In this document: positions 11,690-21,551 of the stretch, piece after piece
Layout: each line of letters starts with the position of its first letter
Numbering within the stretch: position 1 is the stretch's first letter
Source: Solanum dulcamara
Taxonomy: Eukaryota; Streptophyta; Magnoliopsida; Solanales; Solanaceae
Direction of reading: 5' to 3'
DNA length: 64,000 nucleotides
Assembly: GCF_947179165.1 (NCBI RefSeq)
Contig: NC_077237.1
Coordinates: 12,428,235 to 12,492,234, forward strand
Translations under genes and position numbers: made by a program
The notes under the pieces: model-generated
Database searches by the model: none
What the model was told of the DNA's origin: nothing
What the model saw: the letters and a program-made list of their open reading frames with translations, nothing else

Positions 11690-12640
11690 TGAGAGAAGTA
11701 AAGTATGGCACCTGGTCTCTAAACCTACTGACATAACTATAATTGGAATGAGGTGGGTATACAGAAATAAGCTTGATGAGCATGGTGTTATAACTAAAAA
11801 TAAGGCAAGATTTATGGTGCAAGGATACAATCAAGAAGAAGGAATTGATTATGACAATACCGTTTCACCAATTGCAAGGATGGAATCAATAAGAATTCTC
11901 ATTACTTTTGCTGCCTACATGGGATTCAAATATTTTTAAATGGATGTGAAAAGTGTCTTTCTCAATTGGTACTTGAAGGAGGAAGTCTATGACAAGAAGC
12001 CCCCGAGTTTTGAAGATATTGATCAACCAAATCATGCACTAAAACTGGACACTGAGTGACTTGATGCATATATTACTTATACTATACATAGAGGAATCAA
12101 TGAATCTCCTCTATAAATCTTAGCTAACAGCCTTGATATTATTTACAGTGATGGAATGTGTGCAAGAATTCAAGACTTATCTTACAGAGTACTTGAAAGC
12201 TGCTACAAGGATTATGAGAAACTTTTAGGGGACCTGGTCCTATTCTATCCATTTGGTGATTTTTTATGGCTATGCTGATGCAGATTATGTAGGGGACCTG
12301 GTCGATACAAAGGGGGCACTTCAGGAATAACTCATTTATTTGGTTTTCTCCTTGATTTCCTAGGCAAAAAAAAGCAATTCAGTAGCTCATTGCATAGGTG
12401 AGGCAAAATACGTGGCAATTGCATCATGTTGTGCTTAGTTCTTATCATTTATGCAATAAGTCGAGAATTTTGGGATAGTCACAAACATTGTCCCACTCTT
12501 ATGTGAAAACACTAGTATATTGAACATGGTCAAGAATATAGTGCATCATAAGATAACCAAACATATGGATGTGAGGCATCACTTTTGAGGGACAATGTGG
12601 AGAAGGGAAATAGTTGCATGAAATTTTACAACAAAAAAAC
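11690..12640 (+). pseudogene. Sirevirus reverse transcriptase / RNase H remnant
   Basis: The N-terminal RT segment is clear at 11748-11936 (MRWVYRNKLDEHG, ARFMVQGYNQEEGIDY, SPIARMESIRI). Shortly after about 12060 the sequence jumps to RNase-H-like text (YADADYVGDLVDTKG near 12270, then GEAKYVAIASCCA near 12400). The RT catalytic YVDD segment is therefore deleted. Stops are frequent. This internal deletion explains why pol is far shorter than in an intact Sirevirus. Confidence 0.7.
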
Positions 12641-12779
12641 CAAGTAGTAAACCTCTTCACAAAGTCTCTAAAAAGGGACAAATTTGAGAAAAATCGGCTA
12701 AAGTTAAGGCTGATCAAGTTGAATTGACTCACTTGAGTTGATGTTATCAACTCTCACATTGTTTTTGATTAAGGAACAG

Positions 12780-14190
12780 GTATCCTTGTTAATAATGTGT
12801 ATCTTTTGGTCTAAATTTAGTCTTACACCTTTTGTAGGTATACACGCATGGTGGACTAGCTAAGAAAGAAAAGTTGATGGGATAGACTTAAGGCAAATAT
12901 CATTCAAAAAGGTTCAAGAGAGGGGCCAAGTCTTTTCTCAATGATTAGTATCAAACTTATTGCTTTTTAAATTGCCTTTGAGATCTGTTCAAAGATGCCA
13001 TGTGTCTTTTCCCACCTCTCTAATACATTGTCACATATCTTACAATGTCTCAACTATCTTCTCCTTCCAATTCATCCCTCGAAAACAAGAATACATAACT
13101 TTCCAAAATATTTTTTTGACTTTCCAGCAATGTTGTCTCTTTCCCCTTCTTCTCTAAAGACGACCTTCATTCCTTTGTAGGTTTTGTTAGTTCCAGATTT
13201 TGTCTCAGACTCTCTCTTAGAGACAACTCTCTAGTCTCAACCTCGTCCTTTTCCTACAAGTATAACTAAACGTATGTTTGAGGGTAACCTATCGAAAAAA
13301 AGGTAAATAGATCAAATATCCTAGCGGCTGGAAAAGAGTTGGTAGTTCAGAGTTTGACTCAAATAAGTAAGAATCCTATGTACAAGGTGATGACTAGAAA
13401 GGATGACATACTTGAATTGGCCTACGATTATTTCCTGATCAAGGTCTTTGCCTACTATAAGATGAAATTAGCAAAGGGATTGTAGGGATAATGAAGCAAT
13501 CCTTCTTATTAACCATTTTTATTGAATGTGAGTATGTTAAGGGAAGAATGGGCAATAAAGAAAAGTCCCAAGTTTCAAAGACGTTTTGAACAACAAGAGA
13601 AGATGAAGGCAAAACTTAAGAAGATGATCGCTGCAATGGAACGACGTGATTATGAAATTGCTAGATTGAAAGCCAACTTGCAGCAAGGCCTGGATTAGGG
13701 ACCAGGCCTTAACTACTGAAAACAAAAGTCTCATCGGTGAAGTGAATGACTTGATCAAACAATTGTTATATGCTCATACGGCCGAAAATGAGTGCATGAT
13801 GATGGCCCTTCATTCCTTTGTTTCTTATCCCCTATCTTCCTAGTCCTTCTATTTTTGCTTCCTATCCTAGTGTATTTCATTGTTTTCTCCATAGCTATAC
13901 CTAATCGGTTCCCTTATGCATTTTTGTTAATGCAATAATTTTGATGCTATTCTGATGAACTATGAACAAAAATTTGCCTCTTTGTCTACTATTCTTCTTT
14001 TCTTACTCATGGCTAGTTCATTCATGTTAGTGTTGCCCAGTAGCCAGGAATTTATCGAGAATGTATATTATTCTACTTGATTACTATTCTAACCTTTTTA
14101 TGATGTCAAAATGGAGAAAAAGTATTAATGACAGTAGCCAGTTAGGATCAAGGAATTTGGTCCATATGATAAGGGTAAGATAATATCAAT
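12780..14190 (+). other. Sirevirus region downstream of pol, function unresolved
   Basis: Sireviruses often carry an extra, sometimes env-like, frame here. What is visible is a lysine/glutamate-rich helical stretch near 13560-13690 and then a hydrophobic run near 13830-13910 (LFLLPILVYFIVFSIAIP), broken by stops. That order (coiled coil, then membrane-like segment) would fit an env-like frame, but no domain is recognisable, so the identity stays open. Confidence 0.3.
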
Positions 14191-14199
14191 AGAGGGATT

Positions 14200-14610
14200 A
14201 AGTTTGTCATCATCAAAAAGAGAGAAAATTATTATATTTTAGATTTTGATGATTTAACAAATTATTGTGCAAGTAATGTTGCAAGGAAGTACATGAGAGA
14301 CAGAGGAATAGATTTTCATCATCAAAAAGGAAGAAAATTATTGTATTTTAGGTTTTGATGATTTAACAAACTATCGTGCAAGTTTATTTCAAGAAAGGAC
14401 ATGAGAGACAGCGGGAATAGTTTGCTATCATCAAAAAGGATAAAAATATTATATTTTAGATTTTGATGATTTAGCAAACTGTTGTACAAGGAATGATGCA
14501 AGGAGGGACATGGGAGACAATAGAAACATACTGATAGGGGTAATATGTAAACAGTAAAAATAATCGATAAGAAGGAAGATATAACTTGATATCATCAAAA
14601 AGGGGAAAAA
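14200..14610 (+). repeat. Tandem purine-tract block before the Sirevirus 3' LTR
   Basis: Four copies of ATCATCAAAAAG followed by a purine run and then GATTTTGATGATTT begin near 14205, 14318, 14426 and 14590, about 110-160 bp apart. The last one (AAAAAGGGGAAAAA) abuts the LTR start and would be the working polypurine tract. Multiplied purine tracts at this place are characteristic of Sireviruses. Confidence 0.75.
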
Positions 14611-15465
14611 TATTATATTGATGTTTTGATGATTTAACAAATTATGAGACTTTGTAGAGGGAACTAGTCCCACGAGTAACATCTGTCTAGGATAAGAAAG
14701 AGGAGTACAACTGTAAAGCTATAAAAGTTGCAGAAGCTAGTGGGCACTACAACAGAGGTGTTACAACAACAAGCTTCCTCGATCAATGATGTTGCTCTAG
14801 GTTTATTATCTCTTTTATGAAGAGAGCATTGTGATAAAAAAATATCAAGCTTTTGCAAATCAAGTTTATAAACAAAGCAAAAGTCATTTCAAGAAATAAC
14901 ATTACTCATACTCAACAGGGACCTGATTCAGCATTGCAATATCTTCAGTTGGGTTTTGAGTTTTGTAACTTGTGCTTTTATATTGTAAATCTACTTCTAT
15001 GTTATAAATGATTGTAGATCATTTCTTCTAATTATCTTTTTGGATTTGAGTTATTGGCTAGAGGTAGCCGGAATATGTTATGGCTAGAGTTAGTAGTTAT
15101 AGTCTATATCAGTTAGAGGTAGTTGGTGTAGTGGGTAATAGAGTTATTACTTAGTTGTGGCTAGAGTTAGCTGTGGTGTATTGTTGAAGTCTATATCAGT
15201 TAGAGTTAGTTGGTATAGTGGGTAATAAATTTATTGCTTAGTTTGTCTTGTAATAGAGGTGTTACAAGGGGGAATAAATTAAGAATTTAATTTCTAGGTT
15301 ACAAGAGGTTGAAATCTGAAACTAGCTTGTTGATTAGTGAAGTTGTCGGTGAAATCCTGTGAGACAGATCATGGTTTTTTCCTCCCTTGAGCAAGGAGGT
15401 TTCCACATATGGAAAAAAAATAAGAAAAGCTTTCTCTTGCTCTTTAGATTTCTTGTTTCATATTG
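14611..15465 (+). repeat. Sirevirus 3' LTR
   Basis: It starts right after the last purine tract and matches the 5' LTR from 14655 to about 15410. The two copies differ at many positions, so the insertion is old. The similarity fades in the last 50 bases before the MITE at 15469, so the true LTR end is uncertain. Confidence 0.7.
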
Positions 15466-15468
15466 TTA

Positions 15469-15842
15469 AGAGCCGTTTGGTTGATGGTTAGAGTTATGCA
15501 GATATTAGTAATACATGTATTAGTTAAGCATGTGTTAGTAATATAGGGTTTAGTTATACATGTACTAGTAATACATGTATTAATTGTGCAGGATTTAGTT
15601 ATGCATGGTTTATTTATGCAGGATTTAATTATGTAGGATTTAATAATTTCTTTGAATGTTGATTTGTTATATTAAAAACTCATAAACATTATATATTTCT
15701 AAAAAATAAATTATTTGTGTACCATAATACCCTTGATTTTTCTTACCTTTGTTTTTTTTACTTTTGGCATCTTGTTTAAGCAAAGTTTTAGAGAGAAACT
15801 TGGATGCCACATTTTCCAACTTTCTCATATAGATGAACCAGC

Positions 15843-15891
<49 letters not shown>

Positions 15892-16503
15892 GTCGTTTGT
15901 TTTATCTATTTGATACCTAGAATTTTTTAATTTTTTTTAAAACAATTTTTGAGTGAGCCTAGAATCTGGTAGGTGAATCTTCCAGTAACTTACCTTCATT
16001 AATTTTTTCTTCGAAGATGCAATATCCAAGAAGACAAGAATGTGAGAAGTGGCATATTTCACCTATTCCCTTAAAATCTCCAACACTTTGAAGGCCACCT
16101 TGAACACACTGGCGTACAGTGCTCAGAACAGATGCTGAGAGAGGAATTTTGAAGACGAGAAAGAAAAAAGTGAGCGATGTTTTATATAACATGTTGCTGG
16201 TTAATTATAACTACAAAAAGACATTTAATTGGGAATGATAAAGGGCAATTTAGTCATTTTAACTTTTTTATTCATGTATTAGTTATTCAGGTATAATTTA
16301 TTCCACCTTCTACCTCACATAAAATAATACATAGATTGACTTATAACTTATACATATATTAATTATATGATATTCTAATTTCCTAACCAAGCATAGTAAT
16401 ATGTGAGTTGAATTTTATGCATGACATAAAAGTACCATCAAACATTCTAAAGCTTATACAAAATTTTATACCTGAATAACTTAGCCAGTAACCAAATGGC
16501 CCT
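15469..16503. mobile_element. Large MITE, PIF/Harbinger (Tourist)-like
   Basis: The ends are inverted repeats: AGAGCCGTTTGG at the left and CCAAATGGCCCT at the right, with similarity continuing about 40 bp inward. TTA is duplicated on both sides (15466-15468 and 16504-16506), as expected for PIF/Harbinger elements. The interior is rich in TTAGTTATGCATG-like words and a TA microsatellite and has no transposase frame, so it is non-autonomous. It sits at the end of the Sirevirus 3' LTR. Confidence 0.75.
15845..15888. repeat. (TA)n microsatellite
   Basis: About 22 uninterrupted AT dinucleotides inside the MITE. Confidence 0.95.
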
Positions 16504-16506
16504 TTA

Positions 16507-16925
16507 CTTCTTATCTTCTTAGTTTATTACAATTTTTACATAACCAAGAAAAACCATATTAAAATTGATACTATTTAATTAAGGGTAATTTAGTGATATC
16601 ACTTCTTACTTGATGAGTGATTTCCTAGGGGTATCCCTAAGCTAAAATTGTAATTTCATGGCACATCATTAAGGTTTAACTGAAGTTATGTTTGGCATGA
16701 AGAAATATAACAATTGTAATCTTTCATCACAGAGAAATTACTGCACTTTACAGAGACTCTTGAAGCTATACCTGCAACAATGTATAGTTTGGTATAAATG
16801 AGTCATAATCATAGTATATATGGATTATGGTGGTGTCCCAAAATTGCAAGCAACCACCAAGCACAAAGAGACTAATACTTACATAGAATGAAACTTCGGA
16901 GTATGCTAATTTAAAGAATTAATAT
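16507..16925. other. AT-rich non-coding DNA
   Basis: No feature could be supported. Confidence 0.5.
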
Positions 16926-16929
16926 CTTA

Positions 16930-17430
16930 AAAGGTCATAAAATTATGAAAATTTATCTAGTAAAGTCATTGAACTTTGATTGATATCAATAAAATCATTC
17001 TAACTTAAGGTTTTTATCTTAAAAATTCGCTCAACTACATTTATCATTAAGTCAAAGTCTCAAGGAAATTATAGATTTTCTATCACTGAGTATCTAGAAG
17101 AAGGGAAATATGCTTTCTATTATCTGAAAATGTATGAAGGCCATACAAAGCTTTGAAAGCAAAAAGGCATATTTGGAGAAATTTTAAAAAATGATAATTG
17201 GAGAAACAACATTTCACCAGTACTATGTAAGTCTTTGAGATTTCATAAATCTTAAAGAATTAGTTGAGAAAAATAAAATAACCTTGTTTGTGGACTCTTT
17301 GAAATTTCATAAGCAAGGTTATTTTAATGATAAATATAACTGAGTGATTTTTGAAAATAAAAGTCTTAAGTTAGAGTGATTTTATTGATATAATATAGAG
17401 TTCAATAATTTTGTTACGTAAATTCAGCAT
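16930..17430. mobile_element. Inverted-repeat (foldback-type) MITE
   Basis: The left arm (about 16960-17080) and right arm (about 17300-17415) are imperfect reverse complements over more than 100 bp. For example, TATCAATAAAATCATTCTAA on the left pairs with TTAGAGTGATTTTATTGATA on the right. The loop (17080-17300) has no coding frame. Exact ends and target duplication could not be fixed. It lies just 3' of the disrupted P450. Confidence 0.6.
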
Positions 17431-17481
17431 TCACCCCCTTTATTTTTTAAATTGCAAAAGCTCTTAACTATTGCATTTTCA

Positions 17482-17784
17482 TCAGTGGTCGTTTAGATTG
17501 TAAGTCGGAATAGCCATTAAAGGCTTCTCTCTGCATGTTACTATCCCAAACTGTTCATCAATGTCTAAATCACAAGGTTGCATACCATTTGGAAGCTCCC
17601 ACTCAAAGCAATGCACTAATTGTTCCACCACAAGGAGGACGACGGTAACTGCCAACTGCATTCTAGGGAAGTTTCTTCTCTCAGATCCAAATGGTAGATA
17701 TTGGAAGTTGCGCCCACGAAAATCTATGCTGCTCCCAATCTCTCAGGTAAAAACTTCTCAGGCTCAAGCCAAATATTTGGATCT
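17482..17784 (-). pseudogene. P450 pseudogene, 3' piece of exon 2
   Basis: The minus strand runs from the codons matching residue 395 of the intact protein through the altered heme loop (FGSERRNFPRMQLA) and the LVHCFEWELPNG segment to a TGA at 17484-17482. Untranslated similarity to the intact gene continues a short way past the stop. The piece ends at GATCT (17780-17784), the target duplication of Copia-1. Confidence 0.9.
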
Positions 17785-18351
17785 TCTTGGTATTCTTCCA
17801 TGCCACAAAGTTCTTTTCTTTGTTAGGTTAAAAAATTGGTGAGTCAAATATGGATTCGTAGTTGAAAAATCTCAACAACCAAATCTCACAATTTTTTTCT
17901 ACCAAGAAATCTAACTTTGAATTTTGATTTCTAATTGATGTCATCAATAACATCAAAGGGAACATATTTTTCCCTATAAATAGGGCACTCTTGTTCATTT
18001 GTTAAATACATTAAGATAGAGAGAAAAAATATTAGAGAACATAGTGAGGTATACCATAGACTATAAGAAAATAGTCTGTGAAGAAAAATAGAGTGTGACC
18101 GATATCTTAGTAAGGTGGAAACCAAAAGAGTGTTATTCCTTTTGAGTGTGTTGTAGTCACTTTGAGTATTTTACTCGTGAATACTCAGTGTAAAATTTCT
18201 TACTATAGTGATATCAATTACTTCTCTTGACCCGTGGATTTTTCCTTATCTAAAAGGGTTTTCACTTAAATTCTTGGTGTCATTATTTTCTCATTTTATT
18301 TTCACTATTTTGATCATATATATTTTTGTGTTAGTCAATATTTTTCCAACA
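17785..18351 (+). repeat. Copia-1 5' LTR
   Basis: 567 bp, starting TCTTGGTA (the 3' copy has TGTTGGTA, so the canonical TG has mutated) and ending CCAACA. It carries a TATA box CTATAAATAGGG at 17975-17985. By eye it differs from the 3' LTR at roughly one base in ten over the first 290 bp, so the insertion is old. Confidence 0.92.
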
Positions 18352-18354
18352 ATC

Positions 18355-18366
18355 TAGTATCAAAGC
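18355..18366 (+). promoter_or_regulatory. Copia-1 primer binding site
   Basis: TAGTATCAAAGC lies three bases after the 5' LTR and is close to the tRNA-Met-complementary TGGTATCAGAGC used by copia elements. Confidence 0.75.
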
Positions 18367-18484
18367 AAGGTTTTATCTGAGTATGCTCTGTTGTTGCAGC
18401 ACAATATGAACTTCCACATCAGAAAAAATTTACTTTGGCTTGCAATAGCTATATATTTTTAAGAAAAACGATAGAAATCAACAC

Positions 18485-18860
18485 AAATAGAATGGTTACT
18501 TTGAATAGTGTTAATTATGCCATTTGAAAAAGAAATCGAAAGATTTGTTTTATGTCAATAATTTTTATCAACCAGTCTTTCTTACTGTAAAGCCTGAAAA
18601 TAAAATAAATAAAGAGTGGAATCTATTGCATAGACAAATTTGTGGATTTATTAAGCAAGTGGTCAATAATAATGTATTGAACCATATTTCTGGGGAGACA
18701 CATGCTCGAATCCTATATGAGCATCTTGAAAGTTTGTATGCTCGAAAGACTGGAAATAATAAAATATTCTTAACAAAACAGAAGTTAAGCTTAAAATATC
18801 ATGATGGTTCTCCATGACAGATCGTCTGAATAATTTTCAAGGAATCATAAACCAAATAGA
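18485..18860 (+). pseudogene. Copia-1 gag fragment
   Basis: A frame at 18524-18817 gives a gag-like helical segment with EWNLLHRQICGFIKQVV and HARILYEHLESLYARKTGNNK, typical of the copia gag core. It lacks the usual start and the zinc knuckle. Near 18850 the text changes abruptly to integrase C-terminal sequence, which marks a large internal deletion. Confidence 0.7.
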
Positions 18861-18869
18861 GTTTGGTAT

Positions 18870-19290
18870 GAAAATGATGTTTTCTATGATAATTTAAGAG
18901 TATTTAGTTGCAAAGCTTATGTACATGGGCCAAAAGATAAGAGGTCAAAGTTAGATGCCAAGATAAGGTAGTGCATCTTTGTTGGATATAGCCTTGATGA
19001 ATTTGGCTACAGGCTATGTGATCCAATTGAAAAAAAGCTTGTGAGAAGCCGCGATATCATTTTCATAAAGAATCAAACCATTGAAGATATTGACAAAGTA
19101 CAAAAGCTAAAATCTTCAAGTTCTAATGGCGTAGTCCATCTTGATCAAGTTCCTCATACAAATGTGTATGACGATGGTGGGCCTGATGATCATGGTGATG
19201 CCTAGAATCATGTCCCAAATCAACATGTTAATATTGACAATAACAATGATGTTGTTATTGATGAAGATCCTACTTAGAAAGTTGTGGACG
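18870..19290 (+). pseudogene. Copia-1 integrase C-terminal fragment
   Basis: Recognisable text is LRVFSCKAYVHGPKDKRSK, then CIFVGYSLDEFGYRLCDP, the conserved block that follows the integrase core in copia polyproteins, then an acidic Asn/Asp-rich linker. The catalytic DDE core itself is missing. Stops interrupt the frame (for example near 18970 and 19204). Confidence 0.7.
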
Positions 19291-19299
19291 AATCAAATA

Positions 19300-20215
19300 T
19301 TTTTCTTTGCAGGTCTACAAGACAACATATTCCCTCCTCTTATTATTCACCTAATGAGTATGTGTTATTCACTGATAGAGGTGAACCTGAGTGTTATGAG
19401 GAGGCCATGGAAGATGAGTATAAGAATCAATGGATTGAAGTCATGCAAGATGAGATAAAATCTTTGCATGAGAACTACACTTATGAGTTATTGAAATTGC
19501 CTAAGGGCATGAGAGCTTTGAAGAACAAGTGGGTGTTCAAAGTTAAAGTTGAAGAACACAGCTTGAAGCCCAGATAAAAAGCTAAAAAATTTGTTAAGGG
19601 ATTTAGTCAAAGAAAGGGTATTGACTTTGATGAAATATTTTCTCCTATCGTGAAAATGTCCTCTATTCGTACAGTTCTTGGTTTGGCTATTAGTCTTAAT
19701 TTAGAAATTGAACAGATGGATATGAAGACGGTCTTTCTTCACAGTGACCTAGAAGAGGAGATTTATATGGAACAACTTGAGATCTTCAAAGTAAATATTA
19801 AAAATAATTATGTGCAAACTCAAAAAAAAGTCTCTACGGGCTAAAGCAAACTCCTAGACAATAGTATAAAAAGTTTGAATTTATTATGGGGGAGCAAGGC
19901 TACAAGAAGACTTCTTTAGAACATTGTGTATTTGAACAAAACTTTTCTGACGATGATTTTATCATCTTCTTGTTATATGTGGATGATATGTTGATTGTGG
20001 GCAGAAATACTTTTAAGATTAACGAGTTGAAGAAAGAGTTTTGTAAGTCTTTTGCTATGAAAGACTTGGATCATGCTAAGCTAATTTTGGGCGTTAGGAT
20101 TACTCGTCTCAGAGATGAAAGAAAGATTTATCTGTCACTTGAGAAGTACATTGAACATGTACTGGAACACATCAACATGAAAAATGCAGGCCTGTTAGCA
20201 CACCTCTTGCTGGTC
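19300..20215 (+). pseudogene. Copia-1 reverse transcriptase
   Basis: The RT domain is readable through three frames: ALKNKWVFKVKVEE, then KMSSIRTVLGLAISLNLEI, then the catalytic LYVDDMLIVG with YVDD at 19976-19987 intact, then DLDHAKLILGVRI. In-frame stops at 19576-19578 and about 19842, plus frame changes, prevent a full product. This is the best preserved copia RT in the window. Confidence 0.85.
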
Positions 20216-20217
20216 AT

Positions 20218-20960
20218 ATGAAGTTGAGCATGAAGATGTATCTTACAGCTCAGGAGAAAAAAGAGATCATGGCCAAAGTTCCATATTTCTCCATCGTAGG
20301 AAGTTTAATGTATGCAATGGTATGCACTAAACTTGATATTGCTCACGCAGTTGGTGTTGTTAGCATATTTCTCGACAATTCAAGGAAAAAAATATTGGAA
20401 AGTTGTACAGTGGATATTCACGTATCTAAGAGGAAGCTCAGATAAACGCTTGTGTTTTGGAGGCTCAAATGCAATCTTGAAGGGCTATACAGATGCTGAT
20501 ATGGCAGGTGACCTTGAAAACAGAAAATCCACTACTGGATATTTATTTACTTTTTCGGGAGAAGCTATAACATAGTACTCAAAGTTGCAGAAGTGTGTTG
20601 TGCTTTCTACAATTGAAACTGAATATATTGCGGCTATTGAAGTTGAAAAGGAGATGATATGGTTCTAACAATTTCTTCAAGAGCTTAGCTTGCATTGAAA
20701 GGAGTATGTCGTCTATTGTGACAGTCAAAATGCAATAGACTTGAGCAAGAACTTCATACACCATGCAAGAACGAAACACATATACGTGAGATATCACTGG
20801 ATTCGAGAAAAGATAAAAAAAAATATATGCAGGTTGAAAAGATCTCCACAAATGAGAATCCTGCCTATATGTTGTCCAATGTGGTAACAAGGCACAAGTT
20901 CGAATTGTGCAAAGAACTTGTTGGCATAAGCTCTCTCTGAGAAGATGAAGATACTCCTGC
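20218..20960 (+). pseudogene. Copia-1 RNase H
   Basis: Follows RT: VGSLMYAMVCTKLDIAHAVG, then GYTDADMAGDLENRKSTTGY, then a CDSQNAIDLSKN block and ARTKHIYVRYHWIRE. The order and motifs are those of copia RNase H. Several stops are present. A purine tract GGAGGGGGATA (20969-20979) follows and abuts the 3' LTR. Confidence 0.8.
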
Positions 20961-20981
20961 ATGGAACTGGAGGGGGATATT

Positions 20982-21551
20982 TGTTGGTATCCATCCCATG
21001 CCACAAATTTCTTTCTTTGTCAGGTTAGAAAATTGGTGAGTCAAATGTGGATTGGTAGTTGAAAAATCTCAACAACCAAATCTCATCATTTTTTCCCATC
21101 AAGAAACCTAACTTTGAATTTTGGTTTCTAATTGATGTCATCAGTGACATCAAAATGAACATATTTTTTCCCTATAAATATGGCACTCTTGCTCATTTGT
21201 TAAATACACTAAGATAGAGAGAAAAAAATATTAGAGAGCAAAGTGAGGTATACAATAGACTATAAAAAAATAGTTTGTGAAGAAAAATAGAGTGTGAATG
21301 ATATTTTAGTAAGGTGGAAAATCAAAAGAGTGTTATTACTTTTGAGTGTGTTGTAGTTACTTTGAGTATTGTGCTCGTGACTACCCAGTGTAAAATTCGT
21401 TACTATAGTGATATCAGTTGCTCCTTTTGGCCCGAGGTTTTTCTCTTATTTAAAGGGGCTTTCACGTAAATTCTTGGTGTCATTATTTTTCAATTTTATT
21501 TCCACTATTTTTACCAAATATATTTTTATTTTAGTCCGCATTTTCCCAACA
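20982..21551 (+). repeat. Copia-1 3' LTR
   Basis: 570 bp, TGTTGGTA...CCAACA, with TATA box TATAAATA at 21173-21180. Transcription from this LTR would run directly into the P450 piece at 21552-22757 in the antisense direction. Confidence 0.92.

Larger units (their letters stand above)
7431..15465 (+). mobile_element. Decayed Sirevirus-type Ty1-copia retrotransposon
   Basis: Two LTR copies (7431-8283, 5' end missing; 14611-15465) flank a primer binding site, a gag with a long coiled-coil-like part and zinc knuckles, protease, integrase, reverse transcriptase and RNase H remnants. After these come a roughly 1.5-kb region beyond pol and a repeated purine-tract block before the 3' LTR. The long gag, the extra region after pol and the multiplied purine tracts are hallmarks of the Sirevirus lineage. 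Every frame is broken by stops and the middle of RT is deleted, so the element is dead. No target-site duplication can be read, because the 5' LTR lacks its start and the 3' LTR ends at a MITE. Confidence 0.8.
17785..21551 (+). mobile_element. Copia-1: Tork/Tnt1-like Ty1-copia element inserted in the P450
   Basis: LTRs at 17785-18351 and 20982-21551 enclose 2.6 kb of interior. The 5-bp duplication GATCT is perfect (17780-17784 and 21552-21556) and falls in P450 exon 2, at the codons matching Arg394-Pro396 of the intact gene. The interior keeps a gag fragment, the end of integrase, RT and RNase H. Protease and most of integrase are deleted, and stops are scattered. The RT and RNase H style (LYVDDMLIVG, then an AIDLSKN...HARTKHI block) resembles the Tork/Tnt1 lineage; this is inferred from motifs. 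The element is in plus orientation, opposite to the P450 it interrupts. Confidence 0.93.
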
